This document shows positions 26,746-35,447 of a stretch of DNA of 64,000 nucleotides, piece after piece. Made by a program: the position numbers and the translations under genes. The notes under the pieces are model-generated. The model saw only the letters and a program-made list of their open reading frames with translations. It had not been told where the DNA came from and searched no databases. Each line of letters starts with the position of its first letter. Positions within the stretch are counted from its first letter, which is position 1. The DNA is from JBMNMU01 sp050953505 (GTDB taxonomy: Bacteria > Bacillota > Clostridia > Peptostreptococcales > Anaerovoracaceae): assembly GCA_050953505.1 (NCBI GenBank), contig JBMNMU010000001.1, positions 1,860,001 through 1,924,000 on the forward strand, given 5' to 3'.

Positions 26746-27027
26746 TAAATTTTCCTTTCTATGTATCGATTAATAGATTCTTAATCAACACCCTGTTATT
26801 ATATAGAATTTTAAGGGTGATTGCCATATGTTTTGTACAGAATTCAAAACAGAATTTCCTATCCTTCTTGATGCTATTGCTTTCAGCATTGGTAATCAGC
26901 CCTTTAACTAGCCATGCTGTTTTGAGTTTTGCTCTTGCTATTATTAATTCTATCCATTACATAGGGTGAGACATTTTATAAAGTATATGTTAAAATAATC
27001 AAAACAATTAGTCTCAGGAGGATAATT

Positions 27028-27201
27028 ATGAAGAACAAAATAAATTTTAAGCATTTATTTGCAGCCCTTGTCCTGATAATCGGTGCCATTTACGGTTTAT
27101 ACTCGGGTCTTGCCGATGGATATAATAAATACTTTGTTATCCCCAGTGTTATCTTTCTATTTCTTGGTATTCTCTTTGCGAGAAATATTAAGGCTAGATA
27201 A
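27028..27201 (+). CDS. Small two-helix membrane protein (57 aa, unknown)
   Basis: A short frame with a clear CAGGAGGATAATT site encodes 57 residues: a basic start MKNKINFKH, a hydrophobic helix LFAALVLIIGAIYGLYSGL, a polar turn DGYNKY, and a second hydrophobic helix FVIPSVIFLFLGILFA ending RNIKAR. Two hydrophobic helices with a basic tail suggest a small inner-membrane protein. No family is recognised. It lies alone between the symporter promoter region and a terminator. Confidence 0.65.
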   Translation: MKNKINFKHLFAALVLIIGAIYGLYSGLADGYNKYFVIPSVIFLFLGILFARNIKAR

Positions 27202-27208
27202 GGGACAC

Positions 27209-27237
27209 AAAAAAATGAGACAGGTAACCTGCCTCAT
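27209..27237 (-). terminator. Terminator for the DUF1292 gene
   Basis: On the minus strand ATGAGGCAGG/CCTGTCTCAT forms a stem with one mismatch followed by TTTTTTT. It lies between the convergent small membrane protein and DUF1292 genes. Confidence 0.75.
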
Positions 27238-27295
27238 AAGTGAATAATTTTCGTTTTTAATTTTGTTCTTTTCTTACTAGCAAAATTTCAGCGAT

Positions 27296-27595
27296 TTATT
27301 CTTCTTCTGTTGTTATTTTTTCGAACTCTTCTACAACTTTCTTGAACTCTTCGTCATCTTCAATGTCAATTAGTTCAAACTCTTCATCACTTGTTTCTTT
27401 ATATCCGTAAATATAAACATCGTCAGAACCATCTTCAGGAATCAATGCAATGTATTCTTTACCATCTAAATCGAAGACGCCCATGATTTCGCACTCCACC
27501 TCTTGGCCGTCGTCAAATTCAAGTGTCAAATAATCAGCTTCATCGCCACAGCCACAATCACCGGCCATGCAGTTTTCTTTATCTTTATCAGTCAT
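27296..27595 (-). CDS. DUF1292 domain protein (YrzB-like)
   Basis: A 99-aa strongly acidic protein. Its core, YLTLEFDDGQEVECEIMGVFDLDGKEYIALIPEDGSDDVYIYGY (about residues 23-66), is the DUF1292 pattern found throughout Firmicutes, often next to the Holliday junction resolvase gene yqgF/ruvX. Those neighbours are absent here. A Cys-rich stretch, CMAGDCGCGD, precedes the core and could bind metal. GGAGGGTTATT lies before the ATG. Function is unknown. Confidence 0.88.
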   Translation of the reverse strand: MTDKDKENCMAGDCGCGDEADYLTLEFDDGQEVECEIMGVFDLDGKEYIALIPEDGSDDVYIYGYKETSDEEFELIDIEDDEEFKKVVEEFEKITTEEE

Positions 27596-27668
27596 AATAA
27601 CCCTCCATAATTTTCTAAGTTATAATTTACGATAACTATACCATTATCTTCTACTTTTATCAATTGAA

Positions 27669-29561
27669 TTATTCATTTTTTATTTCACTTTCTACTGGCT
27701 TCTCCTTTGAGGATTTCAAGGACCATTCCATAATATTTTTAGCCACAGGCTCCGTCATTCCCGGTACTGCACAGAGCTCCTCAATGTCAGCCTCCTTTAT
27801 TTTTTCGATGCTCCCAAAATGAGCCAGCAATGCGTTCTTGCGTTTCTCTCCTACACCTTCTATCTCATCTAGCACGGATCTTTGCAGCTTTCTATTGCGA
27901 ACTCCCCTATGATATTCTATAGCAAATCGATGGACTTCCTCTTGAATAGATGCAATATATTTATATAGTACAGGGTTCATTTTTAAATCAATTTCCTTAT
28001 TTTCATACAGGAGAGCCCTTGTCCGATGTTTATCGTCTTTTACCATCCCGGCAATGGGGATATCTATTTTCATGGCCTTGAGCACCTGAGCTGCTGCGGA
28101 GACCTGCCCCTTGCCTCCGTCCATTAATATTAAATCAGGAATTTTTGCGAAGCCTTTATCCCCTTTTTCCCACCGTTTGAACCTGCGGTATAGAACCTCC
28201 TGGAGGCTGCCGTAATCATTGGGCCCCTCAATGGTTTTTATTCTAAATCGTCTATAGTCCTTTTTTACTGGCCTGCTTCCTTCAAAAACTACCATGGCGC
28301 CGACAGAATCAACCCCCCCAGTGTTGGAAATATCATAGGCCTCTATCCTCCAGGACTTAGGGTTCCCGGGAGCCTTAACTAATTCTTCCGAGCCTTTTCC
28401 GAAAAACTGTTCTAGAGCAGCATTGATTGCATCGGTTCTTTCCATATGGCGCCGTGCCTTATCGTCCAAGGTCTTTGTCATTTCTATAACATCGTGCTTT
28501 GCTAGGTCTAACAGGGCTTTTTTGTCCCCTTTTTGAGGAACTAGAATTTTTACCTTGCTTCCTCTCATCATGGAAAGCCATTTCTCTGTCAGCTCATAAT
28601 CAGGAAGCTCCTTCTCCACAATAATTTCCTTTGGGATCATAGAATGATGTGTATAGTATTGCTTGATGAAGCCTGATACCACTTCCTTTTCCTCATGCTC
28701 TGCCATAGCCTGAAGATGAAAGCTCTCTCTGCCATTGAGTCTACCGTTTCTGATAAAGAACATGATGATATGGGCTCCCGTGTGTCCTTTGGCAGCTAAA
28801 ATAACATCCATGTCTCCAGCAGTTAGTAAGACAACCCGCTGTTTCTCTGCAATGGCATCGACAGCAGCGATGTAATCCCTGTATTCTGCCGCTTTTTCAA
28901 AATTCAAGGCCTCTGATTCCTCTAACATTTTTTCATTTAGGTATTCTATAAGCTTTTTATTTTTACCATTTAAAAAATTTATTACTTGCTGAATATCCTC
29001 ATTGTACTTATCCTTGTCCACATACCCATCACAGATGCCTCTGCATTGATTGATATGGTAATTCAAACAAGGCTTAAAATCCTTGGGAAACTTCTGAGTA
29101 GAACACCTTTTTAATGAATATATATCATTGAGTAGCTCAATTATCTGATTAACAGCTCCAACGTCGGTATAAGGACCGAAATATTTTGCTCCGTCATTGT
29201 AAATCTTTCTTGTCTTTATCAATCTTGGAAATTCTTCGTTTGTGGTTACTTTAATATAAGGGTAGGTTTTGTCGTCCCGAAGCAAAATGTTGTATTTAGG
29301 CATATATTTTTTAATAAGGTTGTTTTCAAGAATCAGCGCCTCCATCTCCGTATTTGTGGTAATGTATTCAAATTCCTCAATATGGCTGACCATGGCCCTA
29401 ACCTTTGGGTCCTGATTCTTGGCAGACTGAAAATACTGGCGCACACGATTCTTAAGAGAAATTGCCTTTCCTACATAAATAACCTGCCCCAGTTTATCCT
29501 TGTGTAAATATACGCCGGGCTTATCCGGAAGCTTTTTTAGATTTTCTTGAATATCAAACAT
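27669..29561 (-). CDS. uvrC: Excinuclease ABC subunit C
   Basis: Makes both incisions in nucleotide excision repair with UvrA/UvrB. The 630-aa protein has the GIY-YIG nuclease at the start (LPDKPGVYLHKDKLGQVIYVGKA, about 11-33), a Cys-rich segment around 148-176, and a UVR motif that binds UvrB (EYLNEKMLEESEALNFEKAAEYRDYI, about 204-229). The RNase H-like second nuclease contains YDISNTGGVDSVGAMVVF (about 408-425), and tandem helix-hairpin-helix motifs (about 564-620) end the protein. It is full length. AGAGGTTCC precedes the start; the 29562-29888 gap upstream holds no other feature that I can support. Confidence 0.96.
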   Translation of the reverse strand: MFDIQENLKKLPDKPGVYLHKDKLGQVIYVGKAISLKNRVRQYFQSAKNQDPKVRAMVSHIEEFEYITTNTEMEALILENNLIKKYMPKYNILLRDDKTYPYIKVTTNEEFPRLIKTRKIYNDGAKYFGPYTDVGAVNQIIELLNDIYSLKRCSTQKFPKDFKPCLNYHINQCRGICDGYVDKDKYNEDIQQVINFLNGKNKKLIEYLNEKMLEESEALNFEKAAEYRDYIAAVDAIAEKQRVVLLTAGDMDVILAAKGHTGAHIIMFFIRNGRLNGRESFHLQAMAEHEEKEVVSGFIKQYYTHHSMIPKEIIVEKELPDYELTEKWLSMMRGSKVKILVPQKGDKKALLDLAKHDVIEMTKTLDDKARRHMERTDAINAALEQFFGKGSEELVKAPGNPKSWRIEAYDISNTGGVDSVGAMVVFEGSRPVKKDYRRFRIKTIEGPNDYGSLQEVLYRRFKRWEKGDKGFAKIPDLILMDGGKGQVSAAAQVLKAMKIDIPIAGMVKDDKHRTRALLYENKEIDLKMNPVLYKYIASIQEEVHRFAIEYHRGVRNRKLQRSVLDEIEGVGEKRKNALLAHFGSIEKIKEADIEELCAVPGMTEPVAKNIMEWSLKSSKEKPVESEIKNE

Positions 29562-29888
29562 GGAACCTCTTTCTATTTTTCGAATAATTTAATTTAAAGG
29601 CATATTTAACCGATTTTTTCGTCATAGATCTATATATTAACAGTCTCTATTCTGTTATGCCTAGAAAGTAAGTCAATCAGCCGCTTATCATGTTTTCCGC
29701 TTTACTTGTCATTTTACTCATTTTTACTTATTTTATCACCCAATAGGCGTTTCTGCAATGTGTCCAATGTGCTTGTTATTGTCATATAAGATGTGTTTTT
29801 CCCATTTGTTGGTTAGCCAGATTATATAGATGATAGGGATATTTTGTAATCCAAATGCAAGTTATATTAAAGATAGGAAGGTTTATTT

Positions 29889-31376
29889 ATGAAACGAGGT
29901 TCAGGAGTCTTACTCCACATTAGTTCCCTCCCCGGCAAATATGGAATTGGCACCTTTGGTAAGGAAGCCCGAGCATTTGCTGATTTTCTTAAGGATGCTG
30001 GTCAGAGCTTCTGGCAGGTTTTACCTTTGTGCCCTACTAGCTTTGGGGATTCTCCCTACCAATCGCCCTCCGCCTTTGCCCTCAATCCATACTTTATTGA
30101 TTTTGAGCTTCTAAAAGAGGATGGACTATTGGAAATAAAGGACTACAGGGATTTTTATTCAGGTCACAATTCTAATCATGTTGACTATAATTATCTTTTT
30201 GTCAACCATCAGCAGGTGTTGAAAATAGCCTTCCAAAATGTGGGCAAAGAACCACACCCTTCGTTGGAAAGGTTCAAGCAAGCCAATCAAAGCTGGCTGG
30301 ATGATTATGCCCTCTTTATGGCTCTTCAAAAACACTTTTGCTATGTTGGGTGGCAGAATTGGCCACTACAAATAAAGTTCAGAAAGCAAACCGCTTTGGA
30401 ATATTACAAAGAAATTTTACAGGAGGAGATCCTCTATTTCCAATTTATACAGTACATCGCCAATAAACAATGGTTTTCGCTAAAGTCCTACATAAATCAA
30501 CAAGGAATACAAATCATTGGTGACTTGCCTATCTATGTTGCTCCAGATAGTGCAGATACTTGGTCCAACGCTCAGGAAGGGATTTTCAAATACGATGAAA
30601 AGCTTAATCCCCTTTCTGTTGCAGGCTGTCCGCCGGATTATTTTTCACAGGATGGCCAGTACTGGGGCAATATCGTATATAACTGGGAGAAACATAAGGA
30701 AAATGAGTATCAGTGGTGGCTCAACCGTATAAAATTAAGCCTAACAACTTTTGACTGGGTCAGAATAGATCACTTTCGTGGATTTGAAAGCTATTGGGAG
30801 ATTCCTTATGGAGCAGAAACTTCCGCCTATGGAAGCTGGAAGCCTGGCCCTGGGATGGATTTTATCAATACAATCAAGAGCACCTTGGGAGAAGTCAATA
30901 TAATTGCTGAAGACCTAGGGTTTATGACAGAGGATGCAAAGGATTTTTTTAAGGAAAGTGGTTTTCCTGGTATGAAGGTCCTTCAATTTGCCTTTGATTC
31001 TGATTCAAAAAACCATTACCTGCCCCATAACTACGATAAAAACTGCGTTGTTTATACAGGAACCCATGATAACGACACAATACTAGGATGGTTTAAACAT
31101 GCAAATGAAGAAGCTGTGAAATTTGCAGAAAGGTATTTCAATCTGAATATAAAAGAAGGGTTTCATTGGGGTATGATAAGAGGAGCTTTGGCTTCAACAG
31201 CGAACTTAGCCATCATTCCCATGCAGGATCTGCTGGGGCTTGGCAGTCATGCTAGAATTAACATTCCTTCCACTTTAGGTGGCCTGAACTGGAAATGGAG
31301 ATTGCCCTCAGTAGGATGCGCTTCTGAGGAACTGGCAGCACGTTTAGCTAATCTGACACAGTTATATGGGCGGTAA
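29889..31376 (+). CDS. malQ: 4-alpha-glucanotransferase (amylomaltase)
   Basis: GH77 enzyme transferring alpha-1,4-glucan segments during maltodextrin or glycogen metabolism in the cytoplasm. The 495-aa protein starts RGSGVLLHISSLPGKYGIGTFG. It contains WVRIDHFRGFESYWEIP with the nucleophile Asp (about 289-305), IIAEDLGFMTEDAKDFF with the acid/base Glu (about 338-354), and VYTGTHDNDTILGWF (about 392-406). AGGAAGG lies before the ATG. No other glycogen gene is nearby. Confidence 0.95.
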   Translation: MKRGSGVLLHISSLPGKYGIGTFGKEARAFADFLKDAGQSFWQVLPLCPTSFGDSPYQSPSAFALNPYFIDFELLKEDGLLEIKDYRDFYSGHNSNHVDYNYLFVNHQQVLKIAFQNVGKEPHPSLERFKQANQSWLDDYALFMALQKHFCYVGWQNWPLQIKFRKQTALEYYKEILQEEILYFQFIQYIANKQWFSLKSYINQQGIQIIGDLPIYVAPDSADTWSNAQEGIFKYDEKLNPLSVAGCPPDYFSQDGQYWGNIVYNWEKHKENEYQWWLNRIKLSLTTFDWVRIDHFRGFESYWEIPYGAETSAYGSWKPGPGMDFINTIKSTLGEVNIIAEDLGFMTEDAKDFFKESGFPGMKVLQFAFDSDSKNHYLPHNYDKNCVVYTGTHDNDTILGWFKHANEEAVKFAERYFNLNIKEGFHWGMIRGALASTANLAIIPMQDLLGLGSHARINIPSTLGGLNWKWRLPSVGCASEELAARLANLTQLYGR

Positions 31377-31405
31377 GTTATACGGTCGGCTACACACAAA
31401 AAGAT

Positions 31406-31451
31406 ATAGGTTCTGCACTGCAGCCTAATCAGGCAACAGAACAGAACCTAT
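31406..31451. terminator. Hairpin downstream of malQ
   Basis: ATAGGTTCTG (31406-31415) is complementary to CAGAACCTAT (31442-31451) with a 26-base loop. No T run follows; a smaller GGGCC...GGCCC hairpin lies near 31472-31488. It separates convergent malQ and dacF. Confidence 0.45.
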
Positions 31452-31511
31452 TCCAACTGGCTGGTAATCCAGGGCCACCAACCGGCCCTCTAGTCCAACC
31501 CTTTTGACAAT

Positions 31512-32894
31512 CTAAAACCGTCCTCTAGTACTACTATCCATTAGTTTTGTATATCTAAAATACTGATCCTGAGAGTTTTGAACCTTGCTCTCCATCCGCC
31601 TTTGTCTTTCTCTTCTGCGCTTCTTTCTCATCTTTACCTGCCTTCGTTTTATCAAGATATAGGCAGTCAACAGAACCAAAAGAAGTATAATTATAGTAAC
31701 AATTATATTTTTTATTTTCTGAGCGGTGGAATCAGTAATTCCTACGATAGAAAGAAGCCCGCCTTCTAGGATGTCGCCGTTAGCAACAGCGTCTACTTGT
31801 CCGATGAGCTTGTCCCCTTCGTAAATTTCTACCACACCAACTTTTTGTCCCGCGGAAATAGGCGCTCGAACTTTATCCTCTAATATTACCTTTGTCTTCA
31901 CCACCTCTGTGGACGCCTCAATTGGCAAGGTGGCAAAGGCAGTTTCTGCTGCAATAACTCCTACTTCTCTCACCGAACCTCGGTTCACCTTAATCTCACC
32001 AAGGTCTGCTCCTGCTTCAATAGCCAAGGCACATTTATAGTTGGCAAATCCATAATCTAAAAGAGCAATGCAATCTCCAAATCTTCCAGAGTCCGTGGAT
32101 TTCAGAACAACTGCAATTAATTCTGTGCCGCCCCTCTTTGCACCTGCCACAAGGCAACCTGACGCCTGGCCAGTATAGCCAGTTTTTATGCCAGTAACCC
32201 CTTCGTACTTGGCTGGTCTTATTACACCGTTGGCGCTGACCTTCGTAACTTCATCATATAGAAGCCTGTTGGTGTTATATAGATATCGGGTTTCCTGCAT
32301 GTTGGTTTCAGGGATGATATATCGATAGGTTGTTACCAATTCCCTGAATTTATCGTTCTTCATAGCCTCTCTTGCTATCATTGCAAGGTCGTAAGCAGTA
32401 GAAACATGTTCAGCGTCATGAAGTCCATGTGGATTAACGAAATTAGTATTTTTAGCGCCTAGCTCTACAGCTTTTTTATTCATCATTTCAGCGAAAGCTG
32501 GTATGGAGCCTGCAATCTCCTTTCCCAGCGCATCTGCAGCATCATTGGCTGATTCTGTCATAAGTGCATATAAAAGCTGCTCTACCGTCACCCGCTCCCC
32601 TTCCAATAGATAGATTCTGCTCCCTCCTGTAAAAGGAGTTTCATCATCTATAGTTACGGTTTTGTCTAAATCCAAATGCTCTAGAGCGAGTAAGGCAGTG
32701 ATTATTTTCGTGGTGCTGGCTGGATACATTTGCTGATGCATATTTTTCTCGTAAAGGATTTCACCTGAAGCAGCATCTATCAAAACGCCGGTTTCTCCTA
32801 CAATGGTGGGTGGCTCTGATGTGGCTGTAGAAACTACAGTGGAAGCGTTTAATACCAGCAATAATGTTAATATAATTGAAAATAGTCTTTTCAT
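31512..32894 (-). CDS. D-alanyl-D-alanine carboxypeptidase (DacF/PBP5-like)
   Basis: Low-molecular-weight penicillin-binding protein trimming the pentapeptide of peptidoglycan. The three active-site motifs are present: SxxK in YPASTTKI (Ser near residue 54), SxN in ESANDAAD (near 113) and KTG in GIKTGYTGQASG (near 233). A signal peptide (MKRLFSIILTLLLVLNASTVVSTA) and a C-terminal hydrophobic anchor IKNIIVTIIILLLVLLTAYILI followed by a very basic tail (KRRQVKMRKKRRRERQRR) are visible. The ATG at 32894 has GAGGG just upstream and is preferred over an in-frame start at 32918 that would overlap apgM. Confidence 0.92.
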   Translation of the reverse strand: MKRLFSIILTLLLVLNASTVVSTATSEPPTIVGETGVLIDAASGEILYEKNMHQQMYPASTTKIITALLALEHLDLDKTVTIDDETPFTGGSRIYLLEGERVTVEQLLYALMTESANDAADALGKEIAGSIPAFAEMMNKKAVELGAKNTNFVNPHGLHDAEHVSTAYDLAMIAREAMKNDKFRELVTTYRYIIPETNMQETRYLYNTNRLLYDEVTKVSANGVIRPAKYEGVTGIKTGYTGQASGCLVAGAKRGGTELIAVVLKSTDSGRFGDCIALLDYGFANYKCALAIEAGADLGEIKVNRGSVREVGVIAAETAFATLPIEASTEVVKTKVILEDKVRAPISAGQKVGVVEIYEGDKLIGQVDAVANGDILEGGLLSIVGITDSTAQKIKNIIVTIIILLLVLLTAYILIKRRQVKMRKKRRRERQRRMESKVQNSQDQYFRYTKLMDSSTRGRF

Positions 32895-32907
32895 AGGGCC
32901 CTCGTCA

Positions 32908-34119
32908 TTACTTTCCAAAAAAATAATCTGCTAATTCATATCCGTTGGAAAAAAATCTTCCTTTTTCCCCGGATACTTCATCAAATCTTCTATCAGAAAG
33001 CTCCGTTTCCTCATTCTCACTATGATAAATCACAAAAGGAACCGGATCTCCTGAATGAGTACGTATAGATAGTGGTGTTCTATGATCCGGGACTATCAGT
33101 ACCTTAAATGCTTCCCCTGTGCCATATAAATAATCCAAGATGGGTTTCAGCACTTTTTTGTCGATTAGCTCCAAGGATTTGATTTTTCCTTGTAGATCTC
33201 CTTGATGGGAGCATTCATCTGGCGCTTCCAGATGAAGGTACACAAAATCTTTACCTTTCTTGTACTCGTTTATTGTGGCCTGTGCCTTTCCTTCAAAATT
33301 TGTATGAATGGTTCCTGTGGCACCCTCCACATCTATAGAATCCAATCCCGCACAAAGTCCTATGCCTTTTATCAAGTCTACAGCAGAGATAGTTGTCCCT
33401 TTAATTCCATATTTGTCATAAAATGATGAAAGGTTTGGCTTTCTTCCTTGTCCCCAAATCCATATGCTGTTTGCAGGATTTAATCCCTTTTTTATTCTTT
33501 CCAGATTTATAGGATGACTTGCAAGAATTTTATAACTTTCCTTCATCATTTTTGTGATAAAGTCAGATCCTTCGCCTCTTGGTAAATGGTCGCCTACTTT
33601 TTGGGTCAACACATCATGAGGAGGTGTTAAATCATAATCTATTGCACCGTTTTTAACGATTAACGCATGCCGATAGCTAACACCGGGATAAAACCTTAAG
33701 GTGTCTGTACCAAATTGTTCTTGAACGGCTTCTATCAATATTTTTGCTTCTTCATTGGTAATATCACCAGCACTGTGGTCCGTGATAGTCAAATCTTCGT
33801 AGCTTCCATCTCCAACAAGGGTTACTAGGTTTGTCCTAAAAGCAACATCTGTATCCTCCATCTGAATGCCCATACTTACTGCCTCCAGAGGAGATCTTCC
33901 TGTTAAGTAAACAGCAGGATCGTAACCCATAACAGATAAATTTGCCGCATCGCTACCTGGCGCAATTCCCTCTGGTATGGTTTGTACCATACCCACCTGC
34001 CCCTTGTGAGCCAATTTATCCATATTTATAATATTTGCAGCCTGTAGCGGTGTTTTCCCGCCAAGCTCCTGAATTTTTTCGTCTCCGGCTCCGTCAGGAA
34101 CTAAGATCAAATATTTCAT
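32908..34119 (-). CDS. apgM: ApgM-type cofactor-independent phosphoglycerate mutase family protein
   Basis: Alkaline-phosphatase-superfamily enzyme of 403 aa with the ApgM metal-site motifs: LVPDGAGDEKI (about 5-15), IAPGSDAANLSVMGYDP (about 52-68), HLEAPDECSHQGD (about 297-309), VPDHRTPLSIRTHSGDPVPFVIY (about 343-365). Archaeal-type enzymes interconvert 2- and 3-phosphoglycerate; bacterial relatives have also been proposed as homoserine kinases or could dephosphorylate phosphoserine. Here it lies 23 bases after serC and divergent from serA, with no serB in the window, so a role in serine synthesis is plausible. That last point is inference. Confidence 0.85.
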   Translation of the reverse strand: MKYLILVPDGAGDEKIQELGGKTPLQAANIINMDKLAHKGQVGMVQTIPEGIAPGSDAANLSVMGYDPAVYLTGRSPLEAVSMGIQMEDTDVAFRTNLVTLVGDGSYEDLTITDHSAGDITNEEAKILIEAVQEQFGTDTLRFYPGVSYRHALIVKNGAIDYDLTPPHDVLTQKVGDHLPRGEGSDFITKMMKESYKILASHPINLERIKKGLNPANSIWIWGQGRKPNLSSFYDKYGIKGTTISAVDLIKGIGLCAGLDSIDVEGATGTIHTNFEGKAQATINEYKKGKDFVYLHLEAPDECSHQGDLQGKIKSLELIDKKVLKPILDYLYGTGEAFKVLIVPDHRTPLSIRTHSGDPVPFVIYHSENEETELSDRRFDEVSGEKGRFFSNGYELADYFFGK

Positions 34120-34142
34120 GAATTTCTCCTAACACTATAATA

Positions 34143-35234
34143 CTAACTATTTTCTTGTTGGAACTTGTCCATAAAAGCAATCAATGCGTCAATGCCCTCC
34201 ATAGGCATCGCATTGTAAATACTGGCTCTCATCCCACCGATGGAACGATGTCCACCAAGATTATAAAGCCCAGCTGCCTTTGCTTCCTTTGTAAATTTTT
34301 TATCTAAATCTTCATTACCTGTCACAAATACCACATTCATCAAAGAACGATCCTTTTTGCTGACAGGACATTTATATAGCTTGCTATTGTCTATATAATT
34401 GTATAATTTTTCAGCCTTTTCCCGATTGTTCTGCTCTAAAGCTTGGATACCGCCTATTCTTTTAATATATTTAAATACTTCACCGGCCATGTAAATGCCA
34501 AAAGTAGGTGGCGTATTATACATAGAATCATTTTCAGCATGAGTTCTATAGTCCAGATATACTGGAATGTCTTTAGAGGCAAGGCCAACCAAATCCTCTC
34601 TAATGATAACGATAGTCAACCCTGCAGGGCCAATATTCTTCTGAGCCCCCGCATAGAGCAAGCCAAATTTAGATACATCAATCTCTTCGGATAAGATACA
34701 TGAGGAAACATCCGCCACAAGTGGGATGTCACCGGTATCGGGAATAGAAGAGAATTTGGATCCATAAATAGTATTATTTAATGTAATGTGTACATAATCA
34801 GCATCCTGAGTGAATTGATCCTTCTCAACCTCAGGGATATAAGAAAAAATGTCCTCCTCAGAGGTGGCTACAATATTTATCTGACCAAACTTCTTTGCTT
34901 CCTGAGCAGCCTTTTTAGCCCAGGACCCAGTCACAATGTAGTCAGCTTTTTTAGATTTTACCATCAGATTTAAAGGAATCATTGAAAACTGCAGGGTAGC
35001 ACCACCCTGTAGAAATAGCACTTTATAATTATCCGGTATATTCATAATATCTCTGAGATTATTTTCAGCAGAATGGAGAATTTCCATGAACTCTGCAGAT
35101 CGATGACTCATTTCCATAACGGACATTCCACAGCCCTTGTAATTTGTTAGTTGTTCAGCTGCCTCTTCTAAGACCTCAACTGGCAACACAGAGGGGCCGG
35201 CAGAAAAGTTGTAAACTCTTTCTCCTTGTTTCAT
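34143..35234 (-). CDS. serC: Phosphoserine aminotransferase
   Basis: PLP enzyme converting 3-phosphohydroxypyruvate and glutamate to phosphoserine. The 363-aa protein opens RVYNFSAGPSVLPVEVLEEAAEQL. It has MSVMEMSHRSAEF (about 37-49), LFLQGGATLQFSMIPLNL (about 73-90) and the PLP lysine in YAGAQKNIGPAG (about 194-205, Lys near 199). The C-terminal GGHRSIGGMRASIYNAMP binds the substrate phosphate. GGAGGCAAAAA precedes the ATG. It is first in a serC-apgM(-dacF) unit and is divergent from serA. Confidence 0.95.
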   Translation of the reverse strand: MKQGERVYNFSAGPSVLPVEVLEEAAEQLTNYKGCGMSVMEMSHRSAEFMEILHSAENNLRDIMNIPDNYKVLFLQGGATLQFSMIPLNLMVKSKKADYIVTGSWAKKAAQEAKKFGQINIVATSEEDIFSYIPEVEKDQFTQDADYVHITLNNTIYGSKFSSIPDTGDIPLVADVSSCILSEEIDVSKFGLLYAGAQKNIGPAGLTIVIIREDLVGLASKDIPVYLDYRTHAENDSMYNTPPTFGIYMAGEVFKYIKRIGGIQALEQNNREKAEKLYNYIDNSKLYKCPVSKKDRSLMNVVFVTGNEDLDKKFTKEAKAAGLYNLGGHRSIGGMRASIYNAMPMEGIDALIAFMDKFQQENS

Positions 35235-35262
35235 TTTTTGCCTCCAATAATTTTATTCTAAC

Positions 35263-35301
35263 ATTATAGCACTTTACTGTACTTTGGTAAAGTGTTATAA
35301 T
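35263..35301. promoter_or_regulatory. Symmetrical overlapping divergent promoters of serC and serA
   Basis: A 15-bp inverted repeat (35263-35277 and 35287-35301, one G/T mismatch) carries both promoters. Plus strand: TTTACT (35273-35278), 17 bases, TATAAT (35296-35301). Minus strand: TTTACC (35286-35291), 17 bases, TATAAT (35263-35268). Each -35 lies within the other promoter's spacer, so RNA polymerase can occupy only one at a time. The inverted repeat may double as a regulator site. Confidence 0.65.
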
Positions 35302-35447
35302 TTACGGGTGTTGAAAATCTCAGCGCTTTTTTAACTATAGTAAAAATTAAAATATTTAAATATATTTTCGATTTTAATACTCATCCAAATCCCTGTGAAA
35401 AAGGGGATAGGCAAATAATATTGATTCTAGAAAGGTGTTGAATAAAG

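Noticed and set aside
26746..27000. Glycine riboswitch upstream of the sodium/alanine symporter
   Set aside because: No tandem aptamer-like GGAGAG...CTCTGG pattern could be recognised.
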